A DNA stretch of 64,000 nucleotides from positions 26,383 to 90,382 of the forward strand of contig NZ_JANAVP010000024.1 in the NCBI RefSeq assembly GCF_024213665.1, read 5' to 3'. Shown piece after piece: positions 8,603-17,088 of the stretch. The notes under the pieces were generated by a model. That model ran no database searches. It saw only the letters and a program-made list of their open reading frames with translations, and had not been told where the DNA came from. How positions within the stretch are numbered: the first letter of the stretch is position 1; each line of letters starts with the position of its first letter. Made by a program: the position numbers and the translations under genes. The stretch comes from Streptomyces sp. A3M-1-3 (GTDB lineage Bacteria > Actinomycetota > Actinomycetes > Streptomycetales > Streptomycetaceae).

Positions 8603-9607
8603 TCAGTCCTGGTCCGGGGCCTGGTCCGACCCCTGCTCGGTGTCCGGGCGGATGTCGATGCGCCAGCCGGTCAGCCGGGCGGCGAGGCGGGCGTTCTGGC
8701 CCTCCTTGCCGATGGCGAGCGACAGCTGGTAGTCGGGGACCGTCACCCGCGCAGAGCGCGAGGCCATGTCCACGATCTCGACCCTGCTGACCCGGGCCGG
8801 GGACAGCGCGTGCGCGACCATCTCCGCCGGGTCGTCCGACCAGTCCACGATGTCGATCTTCTCGCCGTGCAGCTCGGCCATGACCGCGCGCACCCGGCCG
8901 CCCATCGGGCCGATGCAGGCGCCCTTCGGGTTGAGCCCGGAGCGCGTGGAGCGCACCGCGATCTTCGTCCGGTGCCCGGCCTCGCGGGCGATCGCCTCGA
9001 TGACCACGGAACCGTCCGCGATTTCCGGGACCTCCATCGCGAAGAGCTTCTTCACCAGGTTGGGGTGGGTGCGCGAGAGCGTCACGGACGGACCGCGCAC
9101 CCCCTTGGCCACCCGTACGACGTACGTACGCAGCCGCAGGCCGTGCTTGTACTCCTCGCCCGGCACCTGCTCCTGTACCGGAAGCATGGCTTCCATCTTG
9201 CCGATGTCGACCAGGACGTTCTTCGGGTCCTTGCCCTGCTGGACGACGCCGGTGACGACATCGCCCTCGCGTCCGGCGAACTCACCGAAAGTGATCTCGT
9301 CCTCGGCGTCACGCAGACGCTGGAGGATGACCTGCTTCGCGGTGGTGGCGGCGATCCGGCCGAAGCCGGTCGGGGTGTCGTCGAACTCCTGCGGCTCCTG
9401 GCCTTCTTCGAGGTCGGCCGGGTCCTCCTTGGCCCACACGACCACATGGCCGTTGGTGCGGTCCAGCTCCACACGGGCGCGGCGGTAGCTGCCCTCGGTG
9501 CGGTGGTACGCGATGAGGAGGGCCGACTCGATCGCCTCGACCAGCAGGTCGAAGGAGATCTCCTTCTCCCGGACCAGACCCCGCAGGGCACTCATGTCGA
9601 TGTCCAC
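8603..9607 (-). CDS. nusA: Transcription termination/antitermination factor NusA
   Basis: Binds RNA polymerase and nascent RNA and modulates pausing, termination and antitermination. The 334-aa protein has an N-terminal polymerase-binding domain, an S1 domain (GDVVTGVVQQGKDPKNVLVDIG) and two KH domains (GACIGPMGGRVRAVMAEL and LAIGKEGQNARLAARLTGWRIDI broken here into its recognisable parts). It lacks the acidic C-terminal repeats of enterobacterial NusA, as in other actinobacteria. The GTG start follows GAGGAGG at about 8 bases, inside the end of rimP. Confidence 0.96.
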   Translation of the reverse strand: MDIDMSALRGLVREKEISFDLLVEAIESALLIAYHRTEGSYRRARVELDRTNGHVVVWAKEDPADLEEGQEPQEFDDTPTGFGRIAATTAKQVILQRLRDAEDEITFGEFAGREGDVVTGVVQQGKDPKNVLVDIGKMEAMLPVQEQVPGEEYKHGLRLRTYVVRVAKGVRGPSVTLSRTHPNLVKKLFAMEVPEIADGSVVIEAIAREAGHRTKIAVRSTRSGLNPKGACIGPMGGRVRAVMAELHGEKIDIVDWSDDPAEMVAHALSPARVSRVEIVDMASRSARVTVPDYQLSLAIGKEGQNARLAARLTGWRIDIRPDTEQGSDQAPDQD

Positions 9608-9609
9608 GG

Positions 9610-10110
9610 CTACGCCTCCTCTTCCTTCTTGTCCTTGCGGCTGAACTCGATCTCGACGCGCGCCTTGGCGATCTCGGCGAAGGTGACGCGGCGGGTGGTG
9701 GGCTTGCGCCCCTTCACGCCCGGAACCTCGAGGTCGAGCCCCTCGTCGTCCACCTGGAGGATGCGGGCGACCAGCTCGCCGTCCTCGTGCAGGGTCAGCT
9801 TGACCAGGCGGCCGGTGGCCCGTACGTAGTGGCGGTGCTCGGAAAGCGGGCGGTCCGCGCCCGGCGAGCTGACCTCGAGGACGTACTCGCCTTCCCCCAT
9901 GGCGTCCGTCTCGTCGAGCTTCTCGGAGATGGCCCGGCTCAGCTCGGCACAGGCGTCCAGCTCCACGCCGTCGTCGGAATCCACGATGATCCGCAGCATC
10001 CGCCGCTTCCCCGCCCGCGACACCTCGATCTCCTCGAGATCCAGCTCCTTGGCGGCGACAAGCGGTTCCAGCAGTTCGCGCAGCCTCTCGCTTGGGGGGG
10101 TCGTACTCAT
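9610..10110 (-). CDS. rimP: Ribosome maturation factor RimP
   Basis: A 166-aa 30S assembly factor. Family features are the N-terminal LRELLEPLVAAKELDLEEIEV region, the 'EVSSPGADRPL' motif, and a C-terminal SH3-like domain ending in a Lys/Glu-rich tail. The ATG at 10110 has GAGGAG 8 bases upstream; a longer reading frame upstream is unsupported. It is the first gene of the rimP-nusA-ylxR-infB operon. The 183-base gap to the divergent lipoprotein gene should hold both promoters. Confidence 0.94.
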   Translation of the reverse strand: MSTTPPSERLRELLEPLVAAKELDLEEIEVSRAGKRRMLRIIVDSDDGVELDACAELSRAISEKLDETDAMGEGEYVLEVSSPGADRPLSEHRHYVRATGRLVKLTLHEDGELVARILQVDDEGLDLEVPGVKGRKPTTRRVTFAEIAKARVEIEFSRKDKKEEEA

Positions 10111-10293
10111 CCGGGTGACTCCTCGGCCGCGTGTGCTGTTGTTGGGATCGTCGCGTGTCAGGTCAAAGGGTATCCGGTCCCGGAGGGTGTTGCCGTCCTC
10201 CCTGTTCGCGACCGCCACAGGTACGGTGATCACGCGCTCACGCGCCCTGACTTCCCCCACTCGCACCACTCGCACCCCACGAGGACGCCCACC

Positions 10294-11112
10294 GTGCCGT
10301 TCACCCTGCGCAGAAGCAGACGGAGCCTGCTGGCCGGCGCCGCCGGAGCGGCCGGCGCCGCGCTGCTCGCCGGCTGCTCCGACCGCGCCACCGATGCCGC
10401 CGGCGGCAAGGCCGAGCGCGCGTCGCTCTCCGCCGATCAGCGGACGCGTGAGCGCGCCGCACGGGAGAGCGCGTTGCTGCTCGCGCGGTACGACGCCACA
10501 ACCGCGGCGCACCCCGCACTGGCCGCACGGCTGGCCCCGCTGCGAGCGGAAGTAGCGGCGCACGCAAGGGCATTCGGCGCACCGGCACCGAAGACCGCGG
10601 CGCCCCCGGGAGCGCCGGCGACCGCCCCTGCGGGGTCGGGCTCCGCCCCGGGCACGGCCGTCGGCCCCTCGGGTTCGGGCGCCGCGACCTCAGGCGCCGA
10701 CTCGGCTGCCGGTCACGGTTCGGACCCGGCGTCGGGCACAGCCGCCGGCCCGTCGGGCCCTGCGTCGGCCGCAGGCCCGTCGGGTTCGGGCTCGGCCGCC
10801 GGCCCGTCCGGTTCGGGCTCGGCCGCAGGCGCGGGCACCGCCGGCGCGGGCACCGCCGGCGCGGGCACCGCCGGCGCGGGCACCGCCGGCGCGGGCACCG
10901 CCGGCGCGGGTGTGCTCGCCGGATTCGGCGATGCCGTGCCCGGCGAGCCCGAGCAGGCGCTGGCCGCGCTTGCCGCGGCGGAGCGGCGGACTGCCGATTC
11001 GCGGGCCGCCGCGCTGCTCGGGGCGCCCGGGGAGCTGGCCCGGCTGCTGGCCTCGGTCGCGGCCTCCGGAGCCGTACACGCCTACCTGCTCACGACTGGA
11101 GAGCCGAAGTGA
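10294..11112 (+). CDS. Gly/Ala/Ser-rich lipoprotein paired with the DUF4439 gene
   Basis: A 272-aa predicted exported lipoprotein. The twin-Arg-containing start LRRSRRSLLAGAAG, a hydrophobic stretch and the lipobox LLAGC fit a Tat-type lipoprotein signal. About residues 90-205 are low-complexity repeats (GPSGSGSAA and AGAGT units). The flanking parts are Ala-rich helices resembling a split ferritin-like bundle. The GTG start has GAGGA 8 bases upstream. The stop overlaps the next start (GTGA), so the two are coupled. Function unknown. Confidence 0.8.
   Translation: MPFTLRRSRRSLLAGAAGAAGAALLAGCSDRATDAAGGKAERASLSADQRTRERAARESALLLARYDATTAAHPALAARLAPLRAEVAAHARAFGAPAPKTAAPPGAPATAPAGSGSAPGTAVGPSGSGAATSGADSAAGHGSDPASGTAAGPSGPASAAGPSGSGSAAGPSGSGSAAGAGTAGAGTAGAGTAGAGTAGAGTAGAGVLAGFGDAVPGEPEQALAALAAAERRTADSRAAALLGAPGELARLLASVAASGAVHAYLLTTGEPK
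10831..10905 (+). repeat. Five perfect 15-base tandem repeats in the lipoprotein gene
   Basis: The unit GCGGGCACCGCCGGC occurs five times head to tail and encodes (AGTAG)n. Just upstream, GPSGSGSAA-coding units are also repeated. Being a multiple of three, copy-number change would alter protein length without a frameshift. Confidence 0.9.
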
Positions 11113-11549
11113 GTGCCGCCGAGTTCGACGCCGTACAGGCCGCCCTGGCCGCCGAGCACGCCGCCGTCTACGGATACGGGGTGGTCGGCGCCCGGGCGCA
11201 CGCGGACCGCAGGTCCGAGGCCCGGGAGGCGTACGACGCCCACCGCGCCCGGCGCGACGCACTGGTGCGGACCGCGCGCGACCTCGGCGGCAAGCCCGAG
11301 CCCTCGGCCGCCGCGTACGCCCTGCCGTTCGCGGTCGCCGACGGCACCGCGGCGGTGCGGCTGGCAGCCGAGATCGAGGACCGGGTCGCCGGCGTCTACT
11401 CCGACCTCGTACGGGCCACCCGTGGCCCTCTGCGCCGCCAGGCCGCGGACGCCCTGCGCGAGGCCGCGGTCCGGGCCGTGCGCTGGCGGGGCACTGGCGT
11501 AGCCTTCCCAGGGCTCGCCGAACGAGCGGAAGCACCAGAAACCACCTGA
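11109..11549 (+). CDS. DUF4439 ferritin-like protein
   Basis: A 146-aa all-helical protein. The motif AALAAEHAAVYGYGVVGARA near the N-terminus, a second helix with EAREAYDAHRARRDAL and a later ALPFAVADGTAAVRLAAEIEDR region match the DUF4439 ferritin-like fold, with Glu/His positions that could bind metal. No signal peptide is visible. The GTG start overlaps the stop of the lipoprotein gene. The pair lies just outside the rimP-nusA operon in Streptomyces; its role is not known. Confidence 0.85.
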   Translation: MSAAEFDAVQAALAAEHAAVYGYGVVGARAHADRRSEAREAYDAHRARRDALVRTARDLGGKPEPSAAAYALPFAVADGTAAVRLAAEIEDRVAGVYSDLVRATRGPLRRQAADALREAAVRAVRWRGTGVAFPGLAERAEAPETT

Positions 11550-11575
11550 AGCAGCCTGAAGGGGACCACGCACGC

Positions 11576-12469
11576 ATGGCTTTCGAACCGCCGGAGCGGC
11601 TTGTACGGGCGCTCGGCGAGACGCTCGGAGACACCGCCGGTGACTGGCTGGAGCACCTGCCCGGCCTGACCCAGGAGGCACTGTCCCGGCGGGGGTTGAG
11701 GGCCCAGCGGGTGCAGGTTCCGGGCGGCCGGAGCAGCCTCGTCGTCCTGGTGCAGTACGCCGACGGCACCCCCGCGACACTGAAGATCGCCCCGCCCGCC
11801 GCCCGCCCCGATCTGGAACAGGCCGCCCTCGCCCACTGGGGCGGATTCGGCGCCGTACGGGCACTCGACACGCGGCACGAAGACGGCGCGCTCCTGCTGG
11901 AGCGGCTGCATCCGGAGGTCTCGCTGCGTTCGCTGCCCGAAGCCAAGGCCGTGCTGGAGGCGGCCGGAACGATCCGGCGGCTGTGGGTCGAGCCGCCCCC
12001 CGGCCACCGGTTCGAGACGGTCTCCGAGCGCACCGCACGCCAGGCCACCGCACTGAAGGACGCCCCCGCCGAGGCCCAGCCGCTCGCCTCCCAGTCCCTG
12101 GCCGTCCGGGAGGAGCTCACCGCACTCCCCCCGGAAGAACTGCTGCTGCACGGCAACTTCCGGCAGGGCAAGGTGCTCGCCGGTGAGCGCGCGCCGTGGC
12201 TGACGGTCGGCCCCGAGCCCCTGGTCGGCGAACGAGCGTACGACCTCGCGCGGCTCGTCCGGGACCGCCTGGAGGACCTGGTCGCCACGGCGGGCGGCGC
12301 CTCGGCCGCCCGCCGCCGGGTGAACAAGCTGGCAGACGCGCTGGACGTGGACCGCGAGCGGCTGCGCGGTTGGACGCTGTTCCGCGCGGTCGAGTCGGGC
12401 GTACGGGCGGCGGGCGCCGGCCGGCACCAGGACGCGGAGCTGCTGCTGGAGTTCGCCGGCTGGCTTTAG
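11576..12469 (+). CDS. Aminoglycoside-phosphotransferase-like protein, probable pseudokinase
   Basis: The 297-aa protein has the overall layout of the APH(6)/hydroxyurea-phosphotransferase family: an N-terminal lobe with the ATP-lysine strand (TPATLKIAPP, Lys70), then LLHGNFRQGKVLAG (191-203), WLTVGPEPLVGERAYDLARL (208-227) and a final helical domain. Active members read HGDLHxxN and xDPK; here the catalytic Asp is Asn194, the metal-binding Asn is Lys199 and the DFG-like Asp is Gly212. Phosphotransfer is therefore unlikely. The ATG follows AAGGGGA. The stop codon overlaps the end of a palindromic repeat element. Confidence 0.8.
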   Translation: MAFEPPERLVRALGETLGDTAGDWLEHLPGLTQEALSRRGLRAQRVQVPGGRSSLVVLVQYADGTPATLKIAPPAARPDLEQAALAHWGGFGAVRALDTRHEDGALLLERLHPEVSLRSLPEAKAVLEAAGTIRRLWVEPPPGHRFETVSERTARQATALKDAPAEAQPLASQSLAVREELTALPPEELLLHGNFRQGKVLAGERAPWLTVGPEPLVGERAYDLARLVRDRLEDLVATAGGASAARRRVNKLADALDVDRERLRGWTLFRAVESGVRAAGAGRHQDAELLLEFAGWL

Positions 12470-12630
12470 GGCCTCTCGTTCGGATCTTGCCGGGCTCGCG
12501 GGGTCTGGCACCGCACCTCGCCGCGTTGTCGTCAGTCGCCAGGGCTCCGCCATGGCTCCCTCCTCCGCCTTGCGATGCACGGCACCAGACCCCGCTCACT
12601 GATCCGGCCTGATCCAAACGAAAGACCCTA
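12467..12630. mobile_element. 164-bp palindromic MITE-like intergenic element
   Basis: The 20-base ends are imperfect inverted repeats (TAGGGCCTCTCGTTCGGATC at the left; reverse complement of the right end TAGGGTCTTTCGTTTGGATC, four differences). The interior also pairs along most of its length (GGGGTCTGGCACCG with GGGGTCTGGTGCCG, and a central palindrome around CCATGG). No coding potential. I recall very similar sequence between genes in other Streptomyces genomes, but could not check it. The left TAG is the stop codon of the preceding gene. Confidence 0.7.
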
Positions 12631-12731
12631 GCCGGGCCGGGCGGGGCTTTCGGCCGCTCAGGAGGGTCGACCGAGGGTGAATCGGGGCATAACGTAGGCG
12701 TAACACCCGACTCGGACGGCAGGGGGCCGTG

Positions 12732-13721
12732 ATGGTCGAGGATCTGGTGGCAGCAGGAGTGGCGGCGGGCTCGGTCGTCGTGCTGTACGCGGCCGCGGCG
12801 GCCAGAGTCGTCAAGCAGTACGAGCGGGGCGTCGTTCTCCGCTTCGGCCGGCTGCGCACAGGCGTACGCCAGCCCGGGTTCACCATGATCGTCCCGTTCG
12901 TGGACCGGCTGCACAAGGTGAACATGCAGATCGTGACGATGCCCGTGCCCGCCCAGGACGGCATCACCCGCGACAACGTCACGGTCCGGGTGGACGCCGT
13001 GATCTATTTCAAGGTGATCGACGCTGCCGACGCGCTCATACGGGTCGAGGACTATCGGTTCGCGGTCTCCCAGATGGCGCAGACCTCACTGCGCTCGATC
13101 ATCGGCAAGAGCGACCTCGACGACCTGCTCTCCAACCGCGAGAAACTCAATCAGGGCCTGGAGCTGATGATCGACAGCCCGGCCATGGGGTGGGGCGTGC
13201 AGATCGACCGCGTCGAGATCAAGGACGTCTCCCTGCCGGAGACGATGAAGCGCTCCATGGCCCGGCAGGCCGAGGCGGACCGGGAGCGCCGGGCCCGCGT
13301 CATCAACGCGGACGCCGAACTCCAGGCGTCGAAGAAGCTCGCGCAAGCCGCCGGTGTCATGGCCGAGCAGCCTGCCGCGCTCCAACTCCGGCTGCTCCAG
13401 ACCGTGGTGGCGGTCGCGGCGGAGAAGAACTCCACCCTCGTACTGCCCTTCCCGGTGGAGCTGCTGCGCTTCCTGGAGCGGGCGGCGCAGCAGCCCGGGG
13501 AGCCGAAGGTGCCGCCGGTGGAACCGGCAAAGGCCAAGCCCACGCTGAACGCACAGCACCCGGACCCGGACACGGACCCGGACACGGGCTTGGGTACGGC
13601 CACGGCCTCGGCCACGGCCGCGGGCATGGACGCCGACGCCCCGGTGGAGCCGGCGACGGCCCCGCCCGGGCCGGACTGGCGACAGCCGCCCGGCACGCCG
13701 GCGGGGACCGACTCCTTCTGA
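12732..13721 (+). CDS. Slipin / SPFH (band 7) membrane protein
   Basis: One N-terminal membrane segment (AAGVAAGSVVVLYAAAAA) is followed by a stomatin-like SPFH domain: VVKQYERGVVLRFGRL, PGFTMIVPFVDRLHKVNMQ, DGITRDNVTVRVDAVIYFKV, and the RAEADRERRARVINA-type helix (here QAEADRERRARVINADAE). The last ~75 residues are Pro/Asp/Thr-rich low complexity with PDPDTDPDTG units. SPFH proteins scaffold membrane microdomains and control membrane proteases; no nfeD-type partner lies beside it. I used the ATG at 12732, 5 bases after AGGGGG; the GTG just before is too close. Confidence 0.88.
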   Translation: MVEDLVAAGVAAGSVVVLYAAAAARVVKQYERGVVLRFGRLRTGVRQPGFTMIVPFVDRLHKVNMQIVTMPVPAQDGITRDNVTVRVDAVIYFKVIDAADALIRVEDYRFAVSQMAQTSLRSIIGKSDLDDLLSNREKLNQGLELMIDSPAMGWGVQIDRVEIKDVSLPETMKRSMARQAEADRERRARVINADAELQASKKLAQAAGVMAEQPAALQLRLLQTVVAVAAEKNSTLVLPFPVELLRFLERAAQQPGEPKVPPVEPAKAKPTLNAQHPDPDTDPDTGLGTATASATAAGMDADAPVEPATAPPGPDWRQPPGTPAGTDSF

Positions 13722-13733
13722 CAACCCGGGGCG

Positions 13734-15428
13734 CTACGCCGTGAGGCGGGCGATCGCCTCTTCGACCGTCAGCTCCTCGCGCTCACCGGTACGGCGGTCC
13801 TTCAGCTCCACCACGCCCTCGGCGGACCGGCGGCCCGCGACGAGGATCTTCGGCACGCCGATCAGCTCCGCATCGGTGAACTTCACGCCCGGCGAGACCC
13901 CGGCCCGGTCGTCGACCAGGACGCGGACACCCGCGGCGCCCAGCTTCCCGGACACCTCGAGAGCCAGCTCGGTCTGCAGCGCCTTGCCCGCCGCGACGAC
14001 GTGGACGTCGGCCGGGGCGACCTCGGCGGGCCAGCACAGGCCCTGCCCGTCCGCCGTCTGCTCGGCGAGGGCCGCCACCGCGCGGGAGACACCGATGCCG
14101 TACGAGCCCATCGTCACCCGGACCGGCTTGCCCTGCCGGCCGAGCACGTCGAGCTCGAACGTGTCGGCGTACTTGCGGCCGAGCTGGAAGATGTGGCCGA
14201 TCTCGATCGCGCGGTCCAGCTTCAGGCCGGTGCCGCAGGACGGGCAGGGGTCGCCCGCCTCGACGACGACCACGTCGAGGTAGTCGTCGACCTCGAAGTC
14301 CCGGCCGCAGACGACGTTCCGGGCGTGGGTGTCGGCCTTGTTGGCACCGGTGACCCAGGCCGTGCCGGGCGCGACGCGCGGGTCGGCGATGTAGCGGACC
14401 TTGGCCAGGCCCTGCGGGCCGACATATCCGCGTACGAGATCGGGCCGGTCCGCGAAGTCCTCGGCGGTGACCAGCTCGACCACGGCGGGCGCGAGGTGCT
14501 CGCCCAGCTTGCCGAGGTCCACCTCGCGGTCACCGGGCACACCGACGGCCGTGATCTCGCCGTCCACCTTGACCAGCAGGTTCTTCAGGGTCGCCGAGGC
14601 CGGTACGGACAGGAACTCGGCGAGCGACTCGATGGTCGGGGTGTCGGGGGTGTCCAGCTCCTCGACCGGTCCGTGGCCGGAGCCGTCCACGGCCACGGCC
14701 CTGAAGGTCACCGCCTCCGTGTTGGCCGCGTAGTCACAGGCCGGGCAGTCCACGAAGGTGTCCTCCCCGGCCGCGGCCGGGGCCAGGAACTCCTCGGACG
14801 CCGAGCCGCCCATCGCACCGGACACCGCGGACACGATGCGGTAGTCGAGACCGAGACGGGCGAAGATCTTGGTGTACGCCTCGCGGTGCAGCGCGTAGGA
14901 CTGCGCCAGGCCCTCGTCCGTCGTGTCGAACGAGTACGAGTCCTTCATCTGGAACTCACGGCCGCGCAGCACACCCGAGCGCGGCCGCGCCTCGTCCCGG
15001 TACTTCGTCTGGATCTGGTACAGCATCACCGGCAGGTCCTTGTAGGACGTGCACTGGTCCTTGACGACCTGCGTGAAGATCTCCTCGTGGGTCGGGCCGA
15101 GGAGATAGTCGCCGCCCTTGCGGTCCTTGAGACGGAAGAGCAGGTCTCCGTACTCCTCCCAGCGACCGCTCGCCTCGTACGGCTCCTTCGGCAGCAGCGC
15201 GGGGAGCAGCACCTCCTGGGCGCCGATCGCGTCCATCTCCTCGCGCACCACACGCGAGATGTTGTCGAGCACCTTCTTGCCCAGCGGCAGCCAGGTCCAG
15301 ATACCGGCCGAGTTCCGGCGCACATAGCCGGCGCGGACCAGCAGCTTGTGGCTGAGTGTCTCGGCGTCCGCCGGGTCGTCGCGCAATGTCTTGACCATCA
15401 GACGGGACATGCGCTGGACCTGGGCCAT
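13734..15428 (-). CDS. proS: Prolyl-tRNA synthetase
   Basis: Charges tRNA-Pro. The 564-aa bacterial-type enzyme has class II motifs (motif 2 around YRDEARPRSGVLRGREFQMKDSYSF), an inserted editing domain (about residues 230-390, with GVPGDREV and KADTHARNVVCGRDF) and a C-terminal anticodon-binding domain (VHVVAAG, VLVDDRAGVSPGVKF). The ATG has AGGAG at 8 bases. It converges with the slipin gene, leaving only 12 bases between stops. Confidence 0.97.
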   Translation of the reverse strand: MAQVQRMSRLMVKTLRDDPADAETLSHKLLVRAGYVRRNSAGIWTWLPLGKKVLDNISRVVREEMDAIGAQEVLLPALLPKEPYEASGRWEEYGDLLFRLKDRKGGDYLLGPTHEEIFTQVVKDQCTSYKDLPVMLYQIQTKYRDEARPRSGVLRGREFQMKDSYSFDTTDEGLAQSYALHREAYTKIFARLGLDYRIVSAVSGAMGGSASEEFLAPAAAGEDTFVDCPACDYAANTEAVTFRAVAVDGSGHGPVEELDTPDTPTIESLAEFLSVPASATLKNLLVKVDGEITAVGVPGDREVDLGKLGEHLAPAVVELVTAEDFADRPDLVRGYVGPQGLAKVRYIADPRVAPGTAWVTGANKADTHARNVVCGRDFEVDDYLDVVVVEAGDPCPSCGTGLKLDRAIEIGHIFQLGRKYADTFELDVLGRQGKPVRVTMGSYGIGVSRAVAALAEQTADGQGLCWPAEVAPADVHVVAAGKALQTELALEVSGKLGAAGVRVLVDDRAGVSPGVKFTDAELIGVPKILVAGRRSAEGVVELKDRRTGEREELTVEEAIARLTA

Positions 15429-15498
15429 GGTGATACTCCTGCGTGCGGTCGGGTGATGCCAGGAGGTTAACCGGGGCCGAGGGGCGGGCGGAAATCGG

Positions 15499-16068
15499 TT
15501 ATCGGTGGCGGCGCAGCGGCAGCGGGGCGCCCATCACCGCGTACGGCTGCGGAGCACTCGGGAAGTGGACCTGCCGCGCGAGGTCGGTGTAGCCGAGGTC
15601 GCGGTACAGGCCGCGGGCCGGACTCTCGGTGTCGATCGCGGAGAGGATCGAGCGCGGCAGCCCGGCGGTGTCGGTGATGTCGGTGATCAGCTCCCGGCCG
15701 ATGCCGCGGCCCTGGAAGTCCGGGTGCACATGCAGCTCGGTGATGACGAACGCGTCGTCCAGCCAGTCGTCCAGGCCCGCGTTGCGCAGATACGGTTCGA
15801 CGACCGTGGACCACCAGTGCGTACGGTCGTTGGGCATCCCGTACACAAAGCCGACCAGCCGTCCGTCGGCGGTCGTCGCGCCCCGCGCGCGGGCGCCCCG
15901 GCTGGTCAGATGCCGCAGCACGATGTGCCGGCGCACCCCCATCTCGTCCGCGCTGAGACCGAAGGCGAGCGCCTGCACGGCCAGCGCCTCGTCGACGCGC
16001 GTGGCGAGGTCGAGCGGGGCGACCACAACATCGTCCGGGGTCCGGGGTTCCCCGGGAGAATCCAGCAT
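15499..16068 (-). CDS. GNAT family N-acetyltransferase
   Basis: A 189-aa protein whose central acetyl-CoA-binding motif A is clear: ITELHVHPDFQGRGIGREL, followed by ARGLYRDLGYTDLAR (motif B). Substrate unknown. It begins 17 bases after the stop of another GNAT gene on the same strand, so the two probably form an operon upstream of proS. Confidence 0.88.
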   Translation of the reverse strand: MLDSPGEPRTPDDVVVAPLDLATRVDEALAVQALAFGLSADEMGVRRHIVLRHLTSRGARARGATTADGRLVGFVYGMPNDRTHWWSTVVEPYLRNAGLDDWLDDAFVITELHVHPDFQGRGIGRELITDITDTAGLPRSILSAIDTESPARGLYRDLGYTDLARQVHFPSAPQPYAVMGAPLPLRRHR

Positions 16069-16085
16069 GCCGGGGAGACTACCTC

Positions 16086-16931
16086 TCAGAACAACACGCT
16101 CATGAAGGCCCCGACCTCACGGAAGCCGACCCTGCGGTACGCCGCCCTCGCCGCGGTGTTGAAGTCGTTCACGTACAGGCTGACCACGGGCGCCACATCG
16201 GCCAGCGCGTAGCGCAGCACCGCGGCCATACCCGTCTCCGACAGGCCGCGGCCGCGGAACTCCGGGTCCACCCAGACCCCTTGGATCTGGCATGCCTGCG
16301 GGGTGGCCGCCCCGATCTCGGCCTTGAAGAGGACCTTGCCGTCTTCTATCCGGGCGAACGACCGCCCGGAACCGACCAGTTCGGCGACTCTCGCCTGGTA
16401 GAGCAGCCCGCCGTCGCCGGCCAGCGGCGAGACGCCCACCTCCTCGGTGAACATCGACACGCACGCCGGCATGATCAGGTCCATCTCGTCCTTGCGGATC
16501 CGGCGGACGTGCGGGTCCGGCACCACCTTGGCCGCCGGCTGCTCGGTGATCATCAGCGGCTGGTTGGGGCGGACGTCACGGGCCGGGCCCCAGCTCGGTT
16601 CCAGGAGCTTCCACAGCACCCCGGTCGACTCGGCGGGGCCGACGATCGAGGAGCAGCGACGGCCGGTCCGGCGGGCGCGGTCGGCGAAGGCCCGTACCGC
16701 CTCGGGGGTCGCGCAGATCGGCACAAGATTGGCCCCGGCGTAGCAGAGGGAGCGCAGCTCCCCTTCCGCGTACCAGCCCCACATCTCGCCTCCGAGCCGC
16801 CAGGGGTCGAGCCCGGCGACCTGCACCCGGGAGGCGACGAACGCGTTGGCGACCGGGTCGCGGCCGAGTACCTCGAGCGCGGCGTCGAGATCGCTGGGCT
16901 CGAGGACCCGGGTGGTGGTCTGCGTCAACAC
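16086..16931 (-). CDS. DUF4081-GNAT acetyltransferase
   Basis: A 281-aa protein of two parts. The N-terminal half (LEPSDLDAALEVLGRDPVANAFV through GWYAEGELRSLCYAGANLVP) is a degenerate GNAT-like DUF4081 domain. The C-terminal half carries an intact motif A (QIQGVWVDPEFRGRGLSETG) and the YVNDFNTAARAAYRRVGFREVG end. The GTG start is preceded by GAGG at about 10 bases. This protein is conserved next to ispG in Streptomyces; its substrate is unknown. Confidence 0.88.
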   Translation of the reverse strand: MLTQTTTRVLEPSDLDAALEVLGRDPVANAFVASRVQVAGLDPWRLGGEMWGWYAEGELRSLCYAGANLVPICATPEAVRAFADRARRTGRRCSSIVGPAESTGVLWKLLEPSWGPARDVRPNQPLMITEQPAAKVVPDPHVRRIRKDEMDLIMPACVSMFTEEVGVSPLAGDGGLLYQARVAELVGSGRSFARIEDGKVLFKAEIGAATPQACQIQGVWVDPEFRGRGLSETGMAAVLRYALADVAPVVSLYVNDFNTAARAAYRRVGFREVGAFMSVLF

Positions 16932-17034
16932 GTTGCGGGGGCCTCACCATGCGGTTCTGCTGATCTCCGCACTGTACCCGGCGCCGCTGCGGCCCGCCGT
17001 CCCCGGATAAGGACTCCGTAAGAACCCCAGCGAG

Positions 17035-17070
17035 CGGCCCCGCCCCCGCGGAGCTGCGGGAACGGGGCCG
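17035..17070 (-). terminator. Terminator after ispG
   Basis: Two stacked helices, CGGCCCCG/CGGGGCCG (17035-17042, 17063-17070) and CCCGC/GCGGG, lie 19 bases past the ispG stop and ahead of the next gene on that strand. Confidence 0.75.
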
Positions 17071-17088
17071 GCCATGGTCCTACGAGGG

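Noticed and set aside
10831..10905. Possible CRISPR array
   Set aside because: Units are contiguous 15-mers without spacers and are in a coding frame.
10690..12327. Long leftward open frame opposite the lipoprotein and pseudokinase genes
   Set aside because: Composition is Arg/Ala/Ser-rich shadow sequence; the rightward genes have ribosome-binding sites and domains.
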